In this document: positions 34,783-45,084 of the stretch, piece after piece | Layout: each line of letters begins with the position of its first letter | Numbering within the stretch: position 1 is the first letter of the stretch | DNA from: Pollutibacter soli | Lineage (GTDB): Bacteria; Bacteroidota; Bacteroidia; Chitinophagales; Chitinophagaceae | Assembly (NCBI GenBank): GCA_029269725.1 | Contig: JARJHS010000005.1 | Coordinates: 292,608 to 356,607, forward strand | Direction of reading: 5' to 3' | Length of the DNA stretch: 64,000 nt | Translations under genes and position numbers: made by a program | Notes under the pieces: generated by a model | What the model saw: only the letters and a program-made list of their open reading frames with translations | What the model was told of the DNA's origin: nothing | Databases searched by the model: none

Positions 34783-37422
34783 ATGAATGTAAAATCAACA
34801 AACTCCAGAAGGAAATTTCTGTTTAATTCCGCAATCACTACGCTTGGTGTTTTTGCAACAGGTCTTACAGTACGTGCAGCCGATGAATGGGGCAAAGGAC
34901 CACTGGCGCCTGAGGGTACTTTCTATGTGATCCCGCATACACATTGGGAAGGCGCTGTTTTCGCGACCCGTGAGGCCTACCTCAAGATGGGTCACCCGCA
35001 CATCATTACAGCGCTGAGCCTGCTAAAAAGATATCCCGAATACACTTTTGTACTCGATCAGGTCAATTATGTAAAACCTTTCCTGGAACGATATGAATCA
35101 GAATCCCTGGCATTCCGGGAGTTTGTAAAACAGGGGCGCTTACAGATCGTAGGCGCCATGGATTCCATGCACGACAATAATATGCCTTCGGCTGAATCTA
35201 TCGTACGTCAATACCTGTATGGGAAACATTATTACCGGAAAGAACTCGGTGTTGACGTCACAACGGGCTGGGCACTGGATACATTCGGGCATAACGCGCA
35301 GATGCCGCAGATTCTACGCCTTGCAGGATTTAATTCCGTCTGGTTCCAGCGAGGTGTACCGCGACAGGATTTTCCGGCCGAATTTATTTGGAAATCTTTG
35401 GATGGCACTCCGATTGATGCTATCTGGCTGGCACAGAGCTATGTGAACCTCTCACGGGTACCAGAAACCGAAAAAGAATTTACAACATTTGTTGAAAGGG
35501 AATTTAATGAACTTACTCCGAATATGGAGGGCGAAAAGAATCGGGTAGGTCTTGCCGGTATGGACGTGCAGAATCCACAGGAGGTTTTACCGGAACTTGT
35601 TCGCGCTTATAATAAAAATAGTTCACGTCAATTTGATCTTAAATTTTCTGTACCGACAGCATATGAAGCGATCGTTCGGAAACGTACTAACCGGCAGACT
35701 TACAGCGGAGAACTAAATCCCGTTTTCCAGGGAATTTACAGCAGCAGGATAGAACTGAAACAAAAACTGCGTGATGTTGAAACAATACTTACTGCCGCGG
35801 AAAAAACTGCAGCGCTAAATGAAATATTCGGGCGAAAAACCGACGATAGCCTCATCTGGAAAGCCTGGGAGCCTACGCTGTTTAACCAGGCACATGATCT
35901 GATGTCAGGCGTAATGACGGATCATGTGTATGCAGATACTGTCCGTGGATATGAATATGCAGAGCAGGTGGGGAAAGAATTGCTGGAAGAAAATCTTGAC
36001 TATTTATCAGGCCAGATAAATACAACAGGTGATGGCGTTGCAGTGATTGTATTTAATAGTCTCGGTTTGGTTCGCGATGATGTTGCAGAAGCCGATATCG
36101 CATTCCTTGAAACCGGTATCAATTCAATACTTCTGACCGATGATAAAGGGGCAGAGGTTCCCGCGGAGATCATGCACCAGGAAAAATATGATGACGGTTC
36201 CATTCGTACGGCACGTATCATTTTTGTTGCGAAGCAGATACCGTCACTTGGCTACAAACTTTATAGGCTTAAAGGGAAAAAAGAAACTGCGGCAGAATTG
36301 AAACAGGATATTCCGGAAGATCAGATAGAGAATGAATTCTGGCGCATCAAAATTGATCTTAACAGTGGTGCTATTACCAGCGTTTACGACAAAGCCCAGC
36401 AATGGGAAGTTTTGAAAGCTCCAGCAAATGTTGTTTCCAGGCAGTATGATGGAGGCGATTTCTGGGAACTGTACCATAATCTTACCGGTGGAATGGTTCA
36501 GAATACTGCCAAGCAAACTGTTCCCACCACTGAAAAAGAGCGCCTGAGCAATCAACGTTTATATCGCGGACAAAAAGGCGTAATACGTCGTGGTCCGGTG
36601 TACAGTGAATTTTCGGTTAGTCACGGTTTTGGTGCGGCAAATAAATTTTCTACGCGCGTTCGTTTATACACCGGGTTAAAACGCATCGATATTTTCACTA
36701 CCCTATACAACACTGAAAAATTTGTCAGATACCAGGTGATGTTCCCCACCAGTATTCAGAATGGAAAAATTATGCATGAAATTCCTTTCGGTGCATTTGA
36801 ACGACCTGATTCAATGGAATTCCCTGCACAGAACTGGGCGGACTATAGTGACGCTTCAAAAGGACTTGCAGTTTTAAACCGTGGTTTGCCAGGCAACATC
36901 ACGAGCAATTCAACGATGATGGTTTCATTGATGCGGTCGGCAAAAATCGACGATTACCCTTATTTCGGTGGGTATGAACCCTGGATGACTTCTGACACGG
37001 GTTTACAACTCAATAAAACGATGGAGTTTAATTATGCATTGCTCCCTCATAAAGGTGGCTGGCAGGAAGCCGATCTTGCATTTGCAGGACTCTGCTTTAA
37101 TAATCCACTGATCTGCCGGAAAGAAGAACCGCATACAGGAAAGCTGTCTTCAAAATGGAACCTGCTGGAAATTTCAGATCCTGCAGTAATACTAACTTCG
37201 GTAAAACCTGGTGCTGATGGAACGACAATCGTACGTGTATATGAGTCAACCGGGAATGCAAAACAGGCTGTAAACCTGAAATTTAACAGACCGGTAAGAG
37301 AGATTTCTGAAGTGAACCTTATCGAAGATCCGATCTCAAAATTGAACACAACCGGTAATGGTGTGAGCTTTGCAATACGTGGTTTCGAAATAAAAACATT
37401 TCGTATAAGCTGGAAAGCGTAG
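34783..37422 (+). CDS. GH38 alpha-mannosidase
   Basis: An 879-residue exported enzyme with a Tat-like start (N-S-R-R-K-F-L-F) and signal region to about residue 31. The GH38 domain begins at FYVIPHTHWEGA. Here the usual zinc-binding Asp after H-T-H-W is Glu (E56), a conservative change. The nucleophile D166 lies in G-W-A-L-D-T-F-G-H. The middle helical domain (HDLMSGVMTDHVYADT) and C-terminal beta domains follow. It cleaves alpha-mannosides with retention. A TTG-initiated reading from 34741 is rejected because it starts directly on the downstream operator. The next gene starts 22 bp later. Confidence 0.93.
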   Translation: MNVKSTNSRRKFLFNSAITTLGVFATGLTVRAADEWGKGPLAPEGTFYVIPHTHWEGAVFATREAYLKMGHPHIITALSLLKRYPEYTFVLDQVNYVKPFLERYESESLAFREFVKQGRLQIVGAMDSMHDNNMPSAESIVRQYLYGKHYYRKELGVDVTTGWALDTFGHNAQMPQILRLAGFNSVWFQRGVPRQDFPAEFIWKSLDGTPIDAIWLAQSYVNLSRVPETEKEFTTFVEREFNELTPNMEGEKNRVGLAGMDVQNPQEVLPELVRAYNKNSSRQFDLKFSVPTAYEAIVRKRTNRQTYSGELNPVFQGIYSSRIELKQKLRDVETILTAAEKTAALNEIFGRKTDDSLIWKAWEPTLFNQAHDLMSGVMTDHVYADTVRGYEYAEQVGKELLEENLDYLSGQINTTGDGVAVIVFNSLGLVRDDVAEADIAFLETGINSILLTDDKGAEVPAEIMHQEKYDDGSIRTARIIFVAKQIPSLGYKLYRLKGKKETAAELKQDIPEDQIENEFWRIKIDLNSGAITSVYDKAQQWEVLKAPANVVSRQYDGGDFWELYHNLTGGMVQNTAKQTVPTTEKERLSNQRLYRGQKGVIRRGPVYSEFSVSHGFGAANKFSTRVRLYTGLKRIDIFTTLYNTEKFVRYQVMFPTSIQNGKIMHEIPFGAFERPDSMEFPAQNWADYSDASKGLAVLNRGLPGNITSNSTMMVSLMRSAKIDDYPYFGGYEPWMTSDTGLQLNKTMEFNYALLPHKGGWQEADLAFAGLCFNNPLICRKEEPHTGKLSSKWNLLEISDPAVILTSVKPGADGTTIVRVYESTGNAKQAVNLKFNRPVREISEVNLIEDPISKLNTTGNGVSFAIRGFEIKTFRISWKA

Positions 37423-37444
37423 CACCGGAATATATCCAAAGACT

Positions 37445-39703
37445 ATGAAGAGAAGGGAATTTTTAGTTAATTCTGCGATGGCAACAGCCGGGTTGAGTAT
37501 ATCACCTGCAATAGGTAAAGCCGGAATGGTGGACCGGCCTGATGCAAAAAATTATCCTTTTCTCTGGGGATCTGCTTACTATCGCGCACCCATACCCGAA
37601 CCGGAACTTTGGGATGGCGATTTCAAAAAGATGCAGGAGCTGGGCTTCAACAATGTGAAATTCCTGATGCAGTGGCGTTGGTCGCATATTGCAGAGGACA
37701 AATACGATTTTGAAGATTTTAAACAGCTGTTGACCATTGCAGAAAAGTACGGGATTAATATTACGATAAACAACCTCTTTGATGTATCACCGCATTGGCT
37801 TTTTGAAAAATATCCGGATGCCAGACAGGTGATGAATAATGGTAGAATCATTGAACCGTTCGCGGTTGGTCATCGTCATATCGGAGGACATCCCGGTCCC
37901 TGTTATTCTCATCCCGGCGCACGCAAAGAGCGTCAGAAATTTCTGATAGAAGCAGTTAAAACTTTAAAGCCATACAAGGCTGTAAATATGTGGGATGTAT
38001 GGAATGAACCTGAATTGTCGTTCCCGCAGCGTTCACCAATTGATACTGAAAAACTGGTTTGTTATTGCAAATATTGCGAAGCTGATTTTCGTATCTATCT
38101 GCAAAAAAAATATCAGGATCTGAAAAGCCTAAACTATGTATGGGGTAGAAATTATCCGGAGTGGAAATATGTAGAAATGCCCCGATCCCATAGTACGTTT
38201 GTTGATTTTATCGATTGGCGAGAGTTTCATTCTGCTGTAATGACGGATGAAGCAAAATGGAGAATGGAAATTGTACGTGCCAATGACCCTTCCAAAATAG
38301 TTTTTCTTCATGTGGTGCCCAACACCATGATTCCGTTTAATGCAGTAAGTACCTGCACGGATGATTTTGAAGTGGCGAAACTGGGTGATGTATTTGCTGC
38401 TACAATGAATGCAGGCCCATTGTTTACCCCGCAGGTGATTTCCGCCGGAGTCGGAAAGATTTGTTACAACGTCGAAAACCACATCAACGGCGGCGGCATT
38501 TCTATGCATCAGCGAAAAATTGATCTCGCAGCATTACAAAGAGACATCATTCCGCAACTCGGACTTGGAATTAAAGGCATTGTTTTCTGGCAATACCGTT
38601 CAGAAATACTGGGGAATGAATCACCCGCCTGGGGATTGGTGAATACGGATGGGACAGACAGAGAAGTAACCAGGGGTATCAGAACTTTCTGGAAACAATT
38701 GAGTCCGCATACCAATCTCCTGATGAAATCTTTTCCGGATGCACCACCTGTTGGTATCTGGAAAAGCAGGAAGAATGAGATTTTTCACTACTGCATGTAT
38801 GGAAACCTGACGAATCTTTTTGATAACGTCTTCGGATATGCGAATACCTGCTACTGGAACAGTTATGGCTACCGTTATGTTTCCGGAGATATGCTTTCTG
38901 CCGGAGATCTTGCAGGAATAAAATTGCTGATTCTTCCATCTGCCTATTATCTCACTAATGAAGAAGCGAAGTCGATCATCGATTGGGTAAATAGAGGCGG
39001 AACCCTATTAACAGAAGCACATACGGGCGGATATAACGGATCAACTGGAAGGCATAGCCGATATATGCCGGGATTGGGATTGGCCGAAGCTTTTGGTATC
39101 AAAGAAGATTTCACGACAGCTTCTTTTCATTTGCAAATGGATAAATCCGAAGCGCTTAGCTCTGCCGGACCAATGAATGCAGAGACAAAAAAGCTACTCG
39201 AGTCTACTGGTGTAACCGGTGGGAAATTTTACCCGATTCAACTTAAAGATGGAACTGTACTTTGGTCGGCGCTGAGGTATGCCGAAATTTCCGGAACAGG
39301 ATTTACTGTTGAAGGTTATTTCGAAAAAGACCATCCTGTCGCCATTTCAAAACCAGTAGGGAAGGGATATGTGCATTATTATTCCGGATCTCTCGGGATC
39401 GGTGCATCAAAAGAAAATTCCGGTCTGGCAAAATTACTAACCAGGATTTGTGATAAAGCTGGAATCAGGAAAACCTTACAACTCAATTCTCCAGAGATTA
39501 ATGCTGTTCGTGTTGATGAGTTAAAGAACGGTGGGAAAACAGAATTCATCACGGTGCAAAACGCGATGGATAAATCTGTCACTGTCAATCTGAATAGTCC
39601 GGGGGATTTTAAAGGATTATATAGCGAAACTATTTTGAAATCTGGTAGCGGAGTGAAACTGCAGGTTCCTCCCAGATTTGCAGATATTTTTATCAGGAAA
39701 TAA
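37445..39703 (+). CDS. GH42-like beta-galactosidase family enzyme
   Basis: A 752-residue exported enzyme with a twin-arginine-like start (MKRREFLVNSAMATAGLSIS). The catalytic TIM barrel includes FNNVKFLMQWRWSHIAEDKYDFED and the acid/base E188 in W-D-V-W-N-E-P. The nucleophile is likely the glutamate in C-Y-N-V-E-N-H. A cysteine-rich CYCKYCEADF segment resembles the zinc cluster of GH42 enzymes. Next comes a trimerisation (glutamine-amidotransferase-like) domain with DLAGIKLLILPSAYYLTNEE and GGTLLTEAHTGGYN, then a small C-terminal beta domain. GH42 enzymes normally cut beta-galactosides; linkage is not certain. It is co-transcribed with GH38 and the next gene. Confidence 0.85.
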   Translation: MKRREFLVNSAMATAGLSISPAIGKAGMVDRPDAKNYPFLWGSAYYRAPIPEPELWDGDFKKMQELGFNNVKFLMQWRWSHIAEDKYDFEDFKQLLTIAEKYGINITINNLFDVSPHWLFEKYPDARQVMNNGRIIEPFAVGHRHIGGHPGPCYSHPGARKERQKFLIEAVKTLKPYKAVNMWDVWNEPELSFPQRSPIDTEKLVCYCKYCEADFRIYLQKKYQDLKSLNYVWGRNYPEWKYVEMPRSHSTFVDFIDWREFHSAVMTDEAKWRMEIVRANDPSKIVFLHVVPNTMIPFNAVSTCTDDFEVAKLGDVFAATMNAGPLFTPQVISAGVGKICYNVENHINGGGISMHQRKIDLAALQRDIIPQLGLGIKGIVFWQYRSEILGNESPAWGLVNTDGTDREVTRGIRTFWKQLSPHTNLLMKSFPDAPPVGIWKSRKNEIFHYCMYGNLTNLFDNVFGYANTCYWNSYGYRYVSGDMLSAGDLAGIKLLILPSAYYLTNEEAKSIIDWVNRGGTLLTEAHTGGYNGSTGRHSRYMPGLGLAEAFGIKEDFTTASFHLQMDKSEALSSAGPMNAETKKLLESTGVTGGKFYPIQLKDGTVLWSALRYAEISGTGFTVEGYFEKDHPVAISKPVGKGYVHYYSGSLGIGASKENSGLAKLLTRICDKAGIRKTLQLNSPEINAVRVDELKNGGKTEFITVQNAMDKSVTVNLNSPGDFKGLYSETILKSGSGVKLQVPPRFADIFIRK

Positions 39704-39710
39704 AAAAGAC

Positions 39711-41279
39711 ATGACTCTACAAAAAAGATATTTGGCTGTTTACTCTGTTTTCAGTTGTCTGTTTTCTGTTTCTGCCTCTGCCCAGGTTGCAACTAATCTT
39801 ATTCTTCCTGATAAAAACATCACAGAAGCATATGAAAAGGCCGCATCACAAAATGTACTGGCCGCAGTCAACAACAAAATATTTCCCGGATATTTTTCAG
39901 TCTGCGCCGACGGTCTTGGTTTCGGTTATGGCAACACGTATCCTTCGCTGGATGGGCACCAGATGAGTGACGCCTTGCTTTGGCTGGGACAAACAGAAGT
40001 AGTAAAGGGCAACTGGGATTATGTTCGTGGATTTCAGAAATCAAAAGGAGAATTACCTATTGCAATTATTCCTGCCGAAGCTGGAAAAATGATCGGGCCA
40101 AAAGGATTCCAGGCGCCTGTAGATCCCAATGGAGGTTTGTACAAACATTGGGTACCAAAAGATCCGTTGAAGCCGTTGGCAGGTCCGACGTATATTCAGA
40201 ATGCTGATGTGATTTTTCGATTCACTCAGGACAAACAATGGCTGATCAGTCAGCTTCCTTCCATCAACCTAACAGCTGATTATCTTGCCTCGATGGTGAA
40301 TGCACAAGGAGATGTCGGAGGCGCGGGTTACTATGTGGAGCGACCCACACGTGTAGAATTTGATGGTGTATCACAAGGTCATGCAGCAGATGCTTTTTAC
40401 AGACTGGCTGCATTAAACACCATTGCCGGCGATAAAAAATCAGCTGAAAAGTACACAGCACTTGCAAATAAAATCAAATCGAATTTTCAGAACCGTTTCT
40501 GGATGAAAGATCATTTCGCAGAGTACTATAATCCGGAAAGAGGATTTATATCGAATCATGGTTATACCGATGTAGACTGGACATCGATCGCCACGCATAT
40601 GGCTACCCGCGAACAGCAAATTATACTCTGGCCAAACCTGATCAGTCAGCCCTCTTTCTATTATAACGGGATGCCGACAGGTATTTCAACAAAGCCTGAA
40701 ACCTATGAAGCCTGGGAGACTACGTATGCTGACAACCAGGATCTTGCAGCGATGGGAAGGGTTTGGTATATCGAAGCTTGGGCAAGAGCTAATATGAATG
40801 ATGGAAAAGGACTCGTAGAAAGTATTCAACGTGTTTGCAAAGAAGGTCGCGATAGTGGGTATTACTGGCGTGAGCGATACAATGCCAAAGGTGGTTATGG
40901 CGCAAAAAAATACAATGAGTATCCCGCGAACCTGATCCGGATTACACAACGATTTTTGTTTGGAGTTGAGTTTGGTCTTGATGGATCAATTGAACTTTCT
41001 CCAACGGCTCCTGCAGATTTTTGGACTGCTGGTTTTGGTCAGACGATCGACTGGCGCGGCATTCAGTTTACCTACCTGATGAAAGACAAATCGATTTCGG
41101 GGGAGTACCAAAGTGAAAAGGACCAGGTGGTAAAAGTCAGGATAAAAGAAAAGATGGATCCTGCAAAAGCAAAAGTGCTGATCAACGGAAAGTCATTGAA
41201 AAGTAAGGCAGATGGAGAATGGCTGGTGTTTATACTCCCAAAATCATCTGATAAAATTCCTTTGGTGGTGAGTTTTTAA
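39711..41279 (+). CDS. Six-hairpin (alpha/alpha)6 glycosidase-like protein
   Basis: A 522-residue exported protein (signal ending VSASAQ). The pattern DGLGFGYGNTYPSLDGHQMSDALLWLGQ, FDGVSQGHAADAFYRLAALNTIAGDKKSAEKYTALANKIKSNF and KKYNEYPANLIRITQRFLFGVE is that of an (alpha/alpha)6 barrel glycosidase such as GH63/GH78-type clans, but I cannot fix the family. Candidate catalytic acids lie in T-Y-E-A-W-E-T and D-V-D-W-T. The preferred ATG at 39711 is 7 bp after the preceding gene; the upstream in-frame start at 39678 would overlap it. It is co-transcribed with GH38 and GH42. Confidence 0.75.
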   Translation: MTLQKRYLAVYSVFSCLFSVSASAQVATNLILPDKNITEAYEKAASQNVLAAVNNKIFPGYFSVCADGLGFGYGNTYPSLDGHQMSDALLWLGQTEVVKGNWDYVRGFQKSKGELPIAIIPAEAGKMIGPKGFQAPVDPNGGLYKHWVPKDPLKPLAGPTYIQNADVIFRFTQDKQWLISQLPSINLTADYLASMVNAQGDVGGAGYYVERPTRVEFDGVSQGHAADAFYRLAALNTIAGDKKSAEKYTALANKIKSNFQNRFWMKDHFAEYYNPERGFISNHGYTDVDWTSIATHMATREQQIILWPNLISQPSFYYNGMPTGISTKPETYEAWETTYADNQDLAAMGRVWYIEAWARANMNDGKGLVESIQRVCKEGRDSGYYWRERYNAKGGYGAKKYNEYPANLIRITQRFLFGVEFGLDGSIELSPTAPADFWTAGFGQTIDWRGIQFTYLMKDKSISGEYQSEKDQVVKVRIKEKMDPAKAKVLINGKSLKSKADGEWLVFILPKSSDKIPLVVSF

Positions 41280-41290
41280 TTTGAGTTGGA

Positions 41291-43609
41291 TTGAAAAAGA
41301 AATCATTTCATATTGTTTTGTTGATTTCAGTGGGATTTTTTTCAATTCCATCATGTTTTAATAAAGATGGAGGAGATGATCAAAGGTTGCCGGAAAAAGT
41401 CAGCTATAATTTTCATATCCGGCCCATTCTATCAGATAAATGTTTTGCCTGTCATGGACCCGATAAAAATGCAAGACAGGCCGGACTTCGGTTAGATGTT
41501 GCAGATAGCGCTTATGCTGTTTTAAAGGAATCCCCTGGTCAATATGCAATAGTTCCGGGCAATCCGCTGAATTCCGTCGTCTTCAGCAGGATCTCATCCG
41601 AAGATACTTCCGAATTGATGCCGCCACCTTCTTCACATCTCTCTCTCAATAGTTTTGAGGTCCGGTTGATTGAAAGATGGATCAGGCAGGGGGCCACCTA
41701 CGAAAAGCATTGGGCATTTACAGCACCGGTTAAATCTGCGGTGCCAAAAGTTGACAATGAAGCATGGGCCAAAAATGAAATCGATCGTTTTATACTCCAT
41801 ACTCTTGAAGAAAGAAAATCAAAGCCCAATCCGGAATCAGATAGGGAAAGGTTGCTTAAAAAAGTGAGCCTCGATGTGACAGGACTTCTTCCATCAGAAA
41901 AAATGATGGATGATTTTCTGAATGACAAATCCGAAAATGCCTACGAGAAGATAGTAGATACCCTGCTCGCACAGCGATCTTATGGTGAACAGATGGCACT
42001 GCTTTGGATGGATCTCGCACGCTATGCCGATTCACACGGCTACCAGGATGATGGCTATCGTACACAATGGCCCTGGCGCGACTGGGTGATTTATGCCTTC
42101 AATAAAAATTTATCGTACAAAGATTTTGTGAGCTGGCAGATAGCAGGTGATCTCTTGCCGGATCGCTCTAAAGAACAATTGCTTGCTACCGGATTTAACC
42201 GCAATCATAAAATCACTGAAGAGGGTGGTGTAATTGATGAAGAGTATCGTGTGGAATATGTTACTGATCGAACAAACACTTTCAGTAAAGCAATCCTTGG
42301 TATTACAATGGAATGTGCCCATTGTCATGATCATAAATACGACCCGTTTTCACAAAAGGAACACTACGAGTTGTTCGCATTCTTCAACAACGTGACAGAA
42401 GTCGGGCAGGAGTCGGTTATTGGTGGGCCTGAGACCTATGCTAAGAAGCCTTTTATGTCTATCTCAAATGAAGACGCAAACACGATTCTACATTTTGTAA
42501 ATAAGAAAGACACCGGAAAGCTGATAGTTTCCATCATGGGCGAACGGGATACTGCAAGAAAATCGTATATACTTGACCGTGGACAATATGATCAGCACAA
42601 AACAGAAGTGTATCCTTCGACACCCGAGGCCATTCTTCCCTTTAAACCATCCTGGCCAAAGAACCGGTTGGGGCTTGCCGAATGGCTTTTTGATTCTGCA
42701 AACCCGCTTACGGCGCGCGTTTTTGTCAATCTTCTCTGGCAGGAATTTTTCGGGACCGGCATTGTAAAAACTTCCGGGGATTTCGGAATGCAGGGAGCGT
42801 TACCAACACATCCGGAATTGCTGGATTGGCTCTCCGTAGATTTCAGAGAGAATGGTTGGGATATAAAAAGGCTGGTCAGGCAGATGGTTACGTCTGCAAC
42901 GTATCGTCAATCGGTAATAACGGATCCGGATAAACGCAAAAAAGATCCGGAGAATAAATGGCTGAGCTATTCTTCACGAAACCGTGTAAAGGCAGAAACA
43001 GTGAGAGATATCATTCTTGGTTCTGCAGGTGTTTTGAATAAAGAAATCGGCGGTCCCAGTGTTAAGCCTTATCAGCCATCGGGGTTATGGGAGGCAGCAG
43101 CGTCCACCGGGGGAAGCTTTGGTATTCTTGGTACTTACAAACAGGACCACCAGGAAAAATTATATCGTCGCGGTATGTACACTTTCATTAAGCGAACTGT
43201 ACCTCCACCTTCGATGATGATATTTGATGCAAGCAACCGGGATCAGTGTGAAGTATTCAGGTTGAAAACAAACACACCATTGCAGGCATTGGTGATGATG
43301 AATGATCCGGTAGTCCTTGAAGCATCAAGACTTCATGCTGCGAAAATGATGAACGAAGAGAAGAGTGCTGATAAGATGATCAGCCGGGCTTTCAGAAGAA
43401 TTGAATGCAGAACTGCAACAGGTGGGGAAATGAATGTGCTCATGAAATTTTATAATGAAGAGCTGAATTCGTTGACAAAAGAGAAGGCTGTCAGATTGTT
43501 GCAATACGGTGAATCAAAAATCGATACCAACCTTGATATTGTGCAACTCGCTGCATTGACTAAAGTGATAAATACGATCTATAATCTCGAAGAAACTATT
43601 GTTCGGTAA
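41291..43609 (+). CDS. PSCyt1-DUF1549-DUF1553 cytochrome-type lipoprotein
   Basis: A 772-residue lipoprotein (lipobox S-I-P-S-C, Cys21). The N-terminal Planctomycete-type cytochrome c domain carries the haem motif C51-F-A-C54-H55-G-P-D. It is followed by DUF1549 (EIDRFILHTLEERKSKPNPESDRERLLKKVSLDVTGLLPS, LLWMDLARYADSHGYQDDGYR) and DUF1553 (LAEWLFDSANPLTARVFVNLLWQEFFGTGIVKTSGDFGMQG and LQALVMMNDPVVLEASR). The only start in this frame before the signal is a TTG at 41291. These proteins are abundant in Planctomycetes and some Bacteroidota, usually paired with a DUF1501 partner as here. Their activity is unproven; a role in oxidative carbohydrate breakdown has been proposed. Confidence 0.92.
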   Translation: MKKKSFHIVLLISVGFFSIPSCFNKDGGDDQRLPEKVSYNFHIRPILSDKCFACHGPDKNARQAGLRLDVADSAYAVLKESPGQYAIVPGNPLNSVVFSRISSEDTSELMPPPSSHLSLNSFEVRLIERWIRQGATYEKHWAFTAPVKSAVPKVDNEAWAKNEIDRFILHTLEERKSKPNPESDRERLLKKVSLDVTGLLPSEKMMDDFLNDKSENAYEKIVDTLLAQRSYGEQMALLWMDLARYADSHGYQDDGYRTQWPWRDWVIYAFNKNLSYKDFVSWQIAGDLLPDRSKEQLLATGFNRNHKITEEGGVIDEEYRVEYVTDRTNTFSKAILGITMECAHCHDHKYDPFSQKEHYELFAFFNNVTEVGQESVIGGPETYAKKPFMSISNEDANTILHFVNKKDTGKLIVSIMGERDTARKSYILDRGQYDQHKTEVYPSTPEAILPFKPSWPKNRLGLAEWLFDSANPLTARVFVNLLWQEFFGTGIVKTSGDFGMQGALPTHPELLDWLSVDFRENGWDIKRLVRQMVTSATYRQSVITDPDKRKKDPENKWLSYSSRNRVKAETVRDIILGSAGVLNKEIGGPSVKPYQPSGLWEAAASTGGSFGILGTYKQDHQEKLYRRGMYTFIKRTVPPPSMMIFDASNRDQCEVFRLKTNTPLQALVMMNDPVVLEASRLHAAKMMNEEKSADKMISRAFRRIECRTATGGEMNVLMKFYNEELNSLTKEKAVRLLQYGESKIDTNLDIVQLAALTKVINTIYNLEETIVR

Positions 43610-43619
43610 AACCTCGTGT

Positions 43620-45071
43620 ATGTACAGGGAACTTTATGAACATGCATTACATATTAATCGACGCAGATTTTTGTCACGGCTTGCTGTCGGCGTCGGATCC
43701 GTGGCACTTGGTTCGCTATTGATACCGGATCTTTTTAAAAGAAAGGAAGAGGAAGAAACGATGATGAAAGGTCTCGCACATTTTGCACCAAAAGCAAAAC
43801 GGGTGATCTATCTTTTTCAGAACGGCGCGCCTTCACATCTTGAATCGTTTGATTATAAACCTAAACTCAGGGAGCTCTGGGGAACGGAGTTGCCAGCGTC
43901 AGTTCGTGATGGGCAACGACTAACCGGAATGAGTTCTGGTCAGAAATCTTTTCCTCTTGTTGGGTCATTTTTTGATTTCAGGCAATACGGTGAATCTCAG
44001 GCGTGGGTAAGTGATTTATTTCCTTATATGTCAAAGATTGTTGACGAACTCTGTATTATTCGTTCGATGCATACAGAGGCAATCAATCACGATCCGGCAT
44101 TGACTTTTTTTCAAACCGGAGCACAACAGGGCAACCGGCCCAGCATGGGCTCATGGGTAAGCTACGGATTGGGAAGTGAAAACGAGAACCTGCCTGCATT
44201 TACAGTATTGCTGTCCAAAGGAAAGGGAAATGGGCAGGGCGTGTATTCCAAATTGTGGTCAAATGGTTTTCTTGATTCAATTTACCAGGGAGTACAGTTC
44301 AGTAATGGAGAAGATCCTGTTTTGTATCTGAAGGATCCGGAGGGGATGACACGAGAGGATCGCAGGAAAACATTGGACAGGCTTGCAGAATTAAATGAAC
44401 TTTCGTTTAAAGAATTGGGAGATCCTGAAATTCACTCGAAAGTGAGTCAGTATGAAATGGCTTACCGGATGCAGATGGCTGTTCCGGAAGCGATGGATTT
44501 ATCAAAAGAGCCAGACGAGATTGTTCGGTTATACGGACCGGATTGTCTTGTCGCAGGCACATATTCAGCCAATTGCCTGCTTGCAAGAAAACTTTCAGAG
44601 AACGGCGTTCGTTTTGTACAACTTTATCACCAGGGGTGGGATCAGCATCAGAACCTGCCAACGGAAATGGCAGGACAGGCGAAAGATACAGATCAGCCAT
44701 CGGCAGCGCTGATTACTGATTTAAAACAGCGAGGGTTGCTTGATGAAACGCTGGTGATCTGGGGTGGAGAATTCGGTCGTACTAATTATAGCCAGGGATT
44801 ACTTACAAAAGAAAATTATGGCCGCGATCATCATCCACGCTGTTTTAGTCTGTGGCTTGCAGGGGGTGGAATAAAACCCGGAATTGTATACGGAGAAACT
44901 GATGAATTCGGATACAATATTGTACGCGACCCTGTACATGTACATGATCTGCATGCCACCGTACTTCATCAATTGGGGCTTGATCATGAAAAGCTGATAT
45001 TCAAACATCTCGGTCGTCGTTATCGCCTGACCGATGTTGCAGGGAAACTGGTACCTGGAATTATCGCATAA
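43620..45071 (+). CDS. DUF1501 Tat-exported protein
   Basis: A 483-residue protein of the DUF1501 family (alkaline-phosphatase-like fold). It starts with a twin-arginine signal, N-R-R-R-F-L-S-R-L-A-V-G. Core motifs are AKRVIYLFQNGAPSHLESFDYKPKL, LCIIRSMHTEAINHDPALTFFQTG, RPSMGSWVSYGLGSEN and LVIWGGEFGRTNYSQG, with NYGRDHHPRCFSLWLAGGGIKPG near the end. The family invariably accompanies DUF1549/DUF1553 proteins. An upstream TTG at 43599 would overlap the preceding gene; the ATG at 43620 leaves a 10-bp gap and is preferred. Confidence 0.93.
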   Translation: MYRELYEHALHINRRRFLSRLAVGVGSVALGSLLIPDLFKRKEEEETMMKGLAHFAPKAKRVIYLFQNGAPSHLESFDYKPKLRELWGTELPASVRDGQRLTGMSSGQKSFPLVGSFFDFRQYGESQAWVSDLFPYMSKIVDELCIIRSMHTEAINHDPALTFFQTGAQQGNRPSMGSWVSYGLGSENENLPAFTVLLSKGKGNGQGVYSKLWSNGFLDSIYQGVQFSNGEDPVLYLKDPEGMTREDRRKTLDRLAELNELSFKELGDPEIHSKVSQYEMAYRMQMAVPEAMDLSKEPDEIVRLYGPDCLVAGTYSANCLLARKLSENGVRFVQLYHQGWDQHQNLPTEMAGQAKDTDQPSAALITDLKQRGLLDETLVIWGGEFGRTNYSQGLLTKENYGRDHHPRCFSLWLAGGGIKPGIVYGETDEFGYNIVRDPVHVHDLHATVLHQLGLDHEKLIFKHLGRRYRLTDVAGKLVPGIIA

Positions 45072-45084
45072 TCAACTCGCACGG

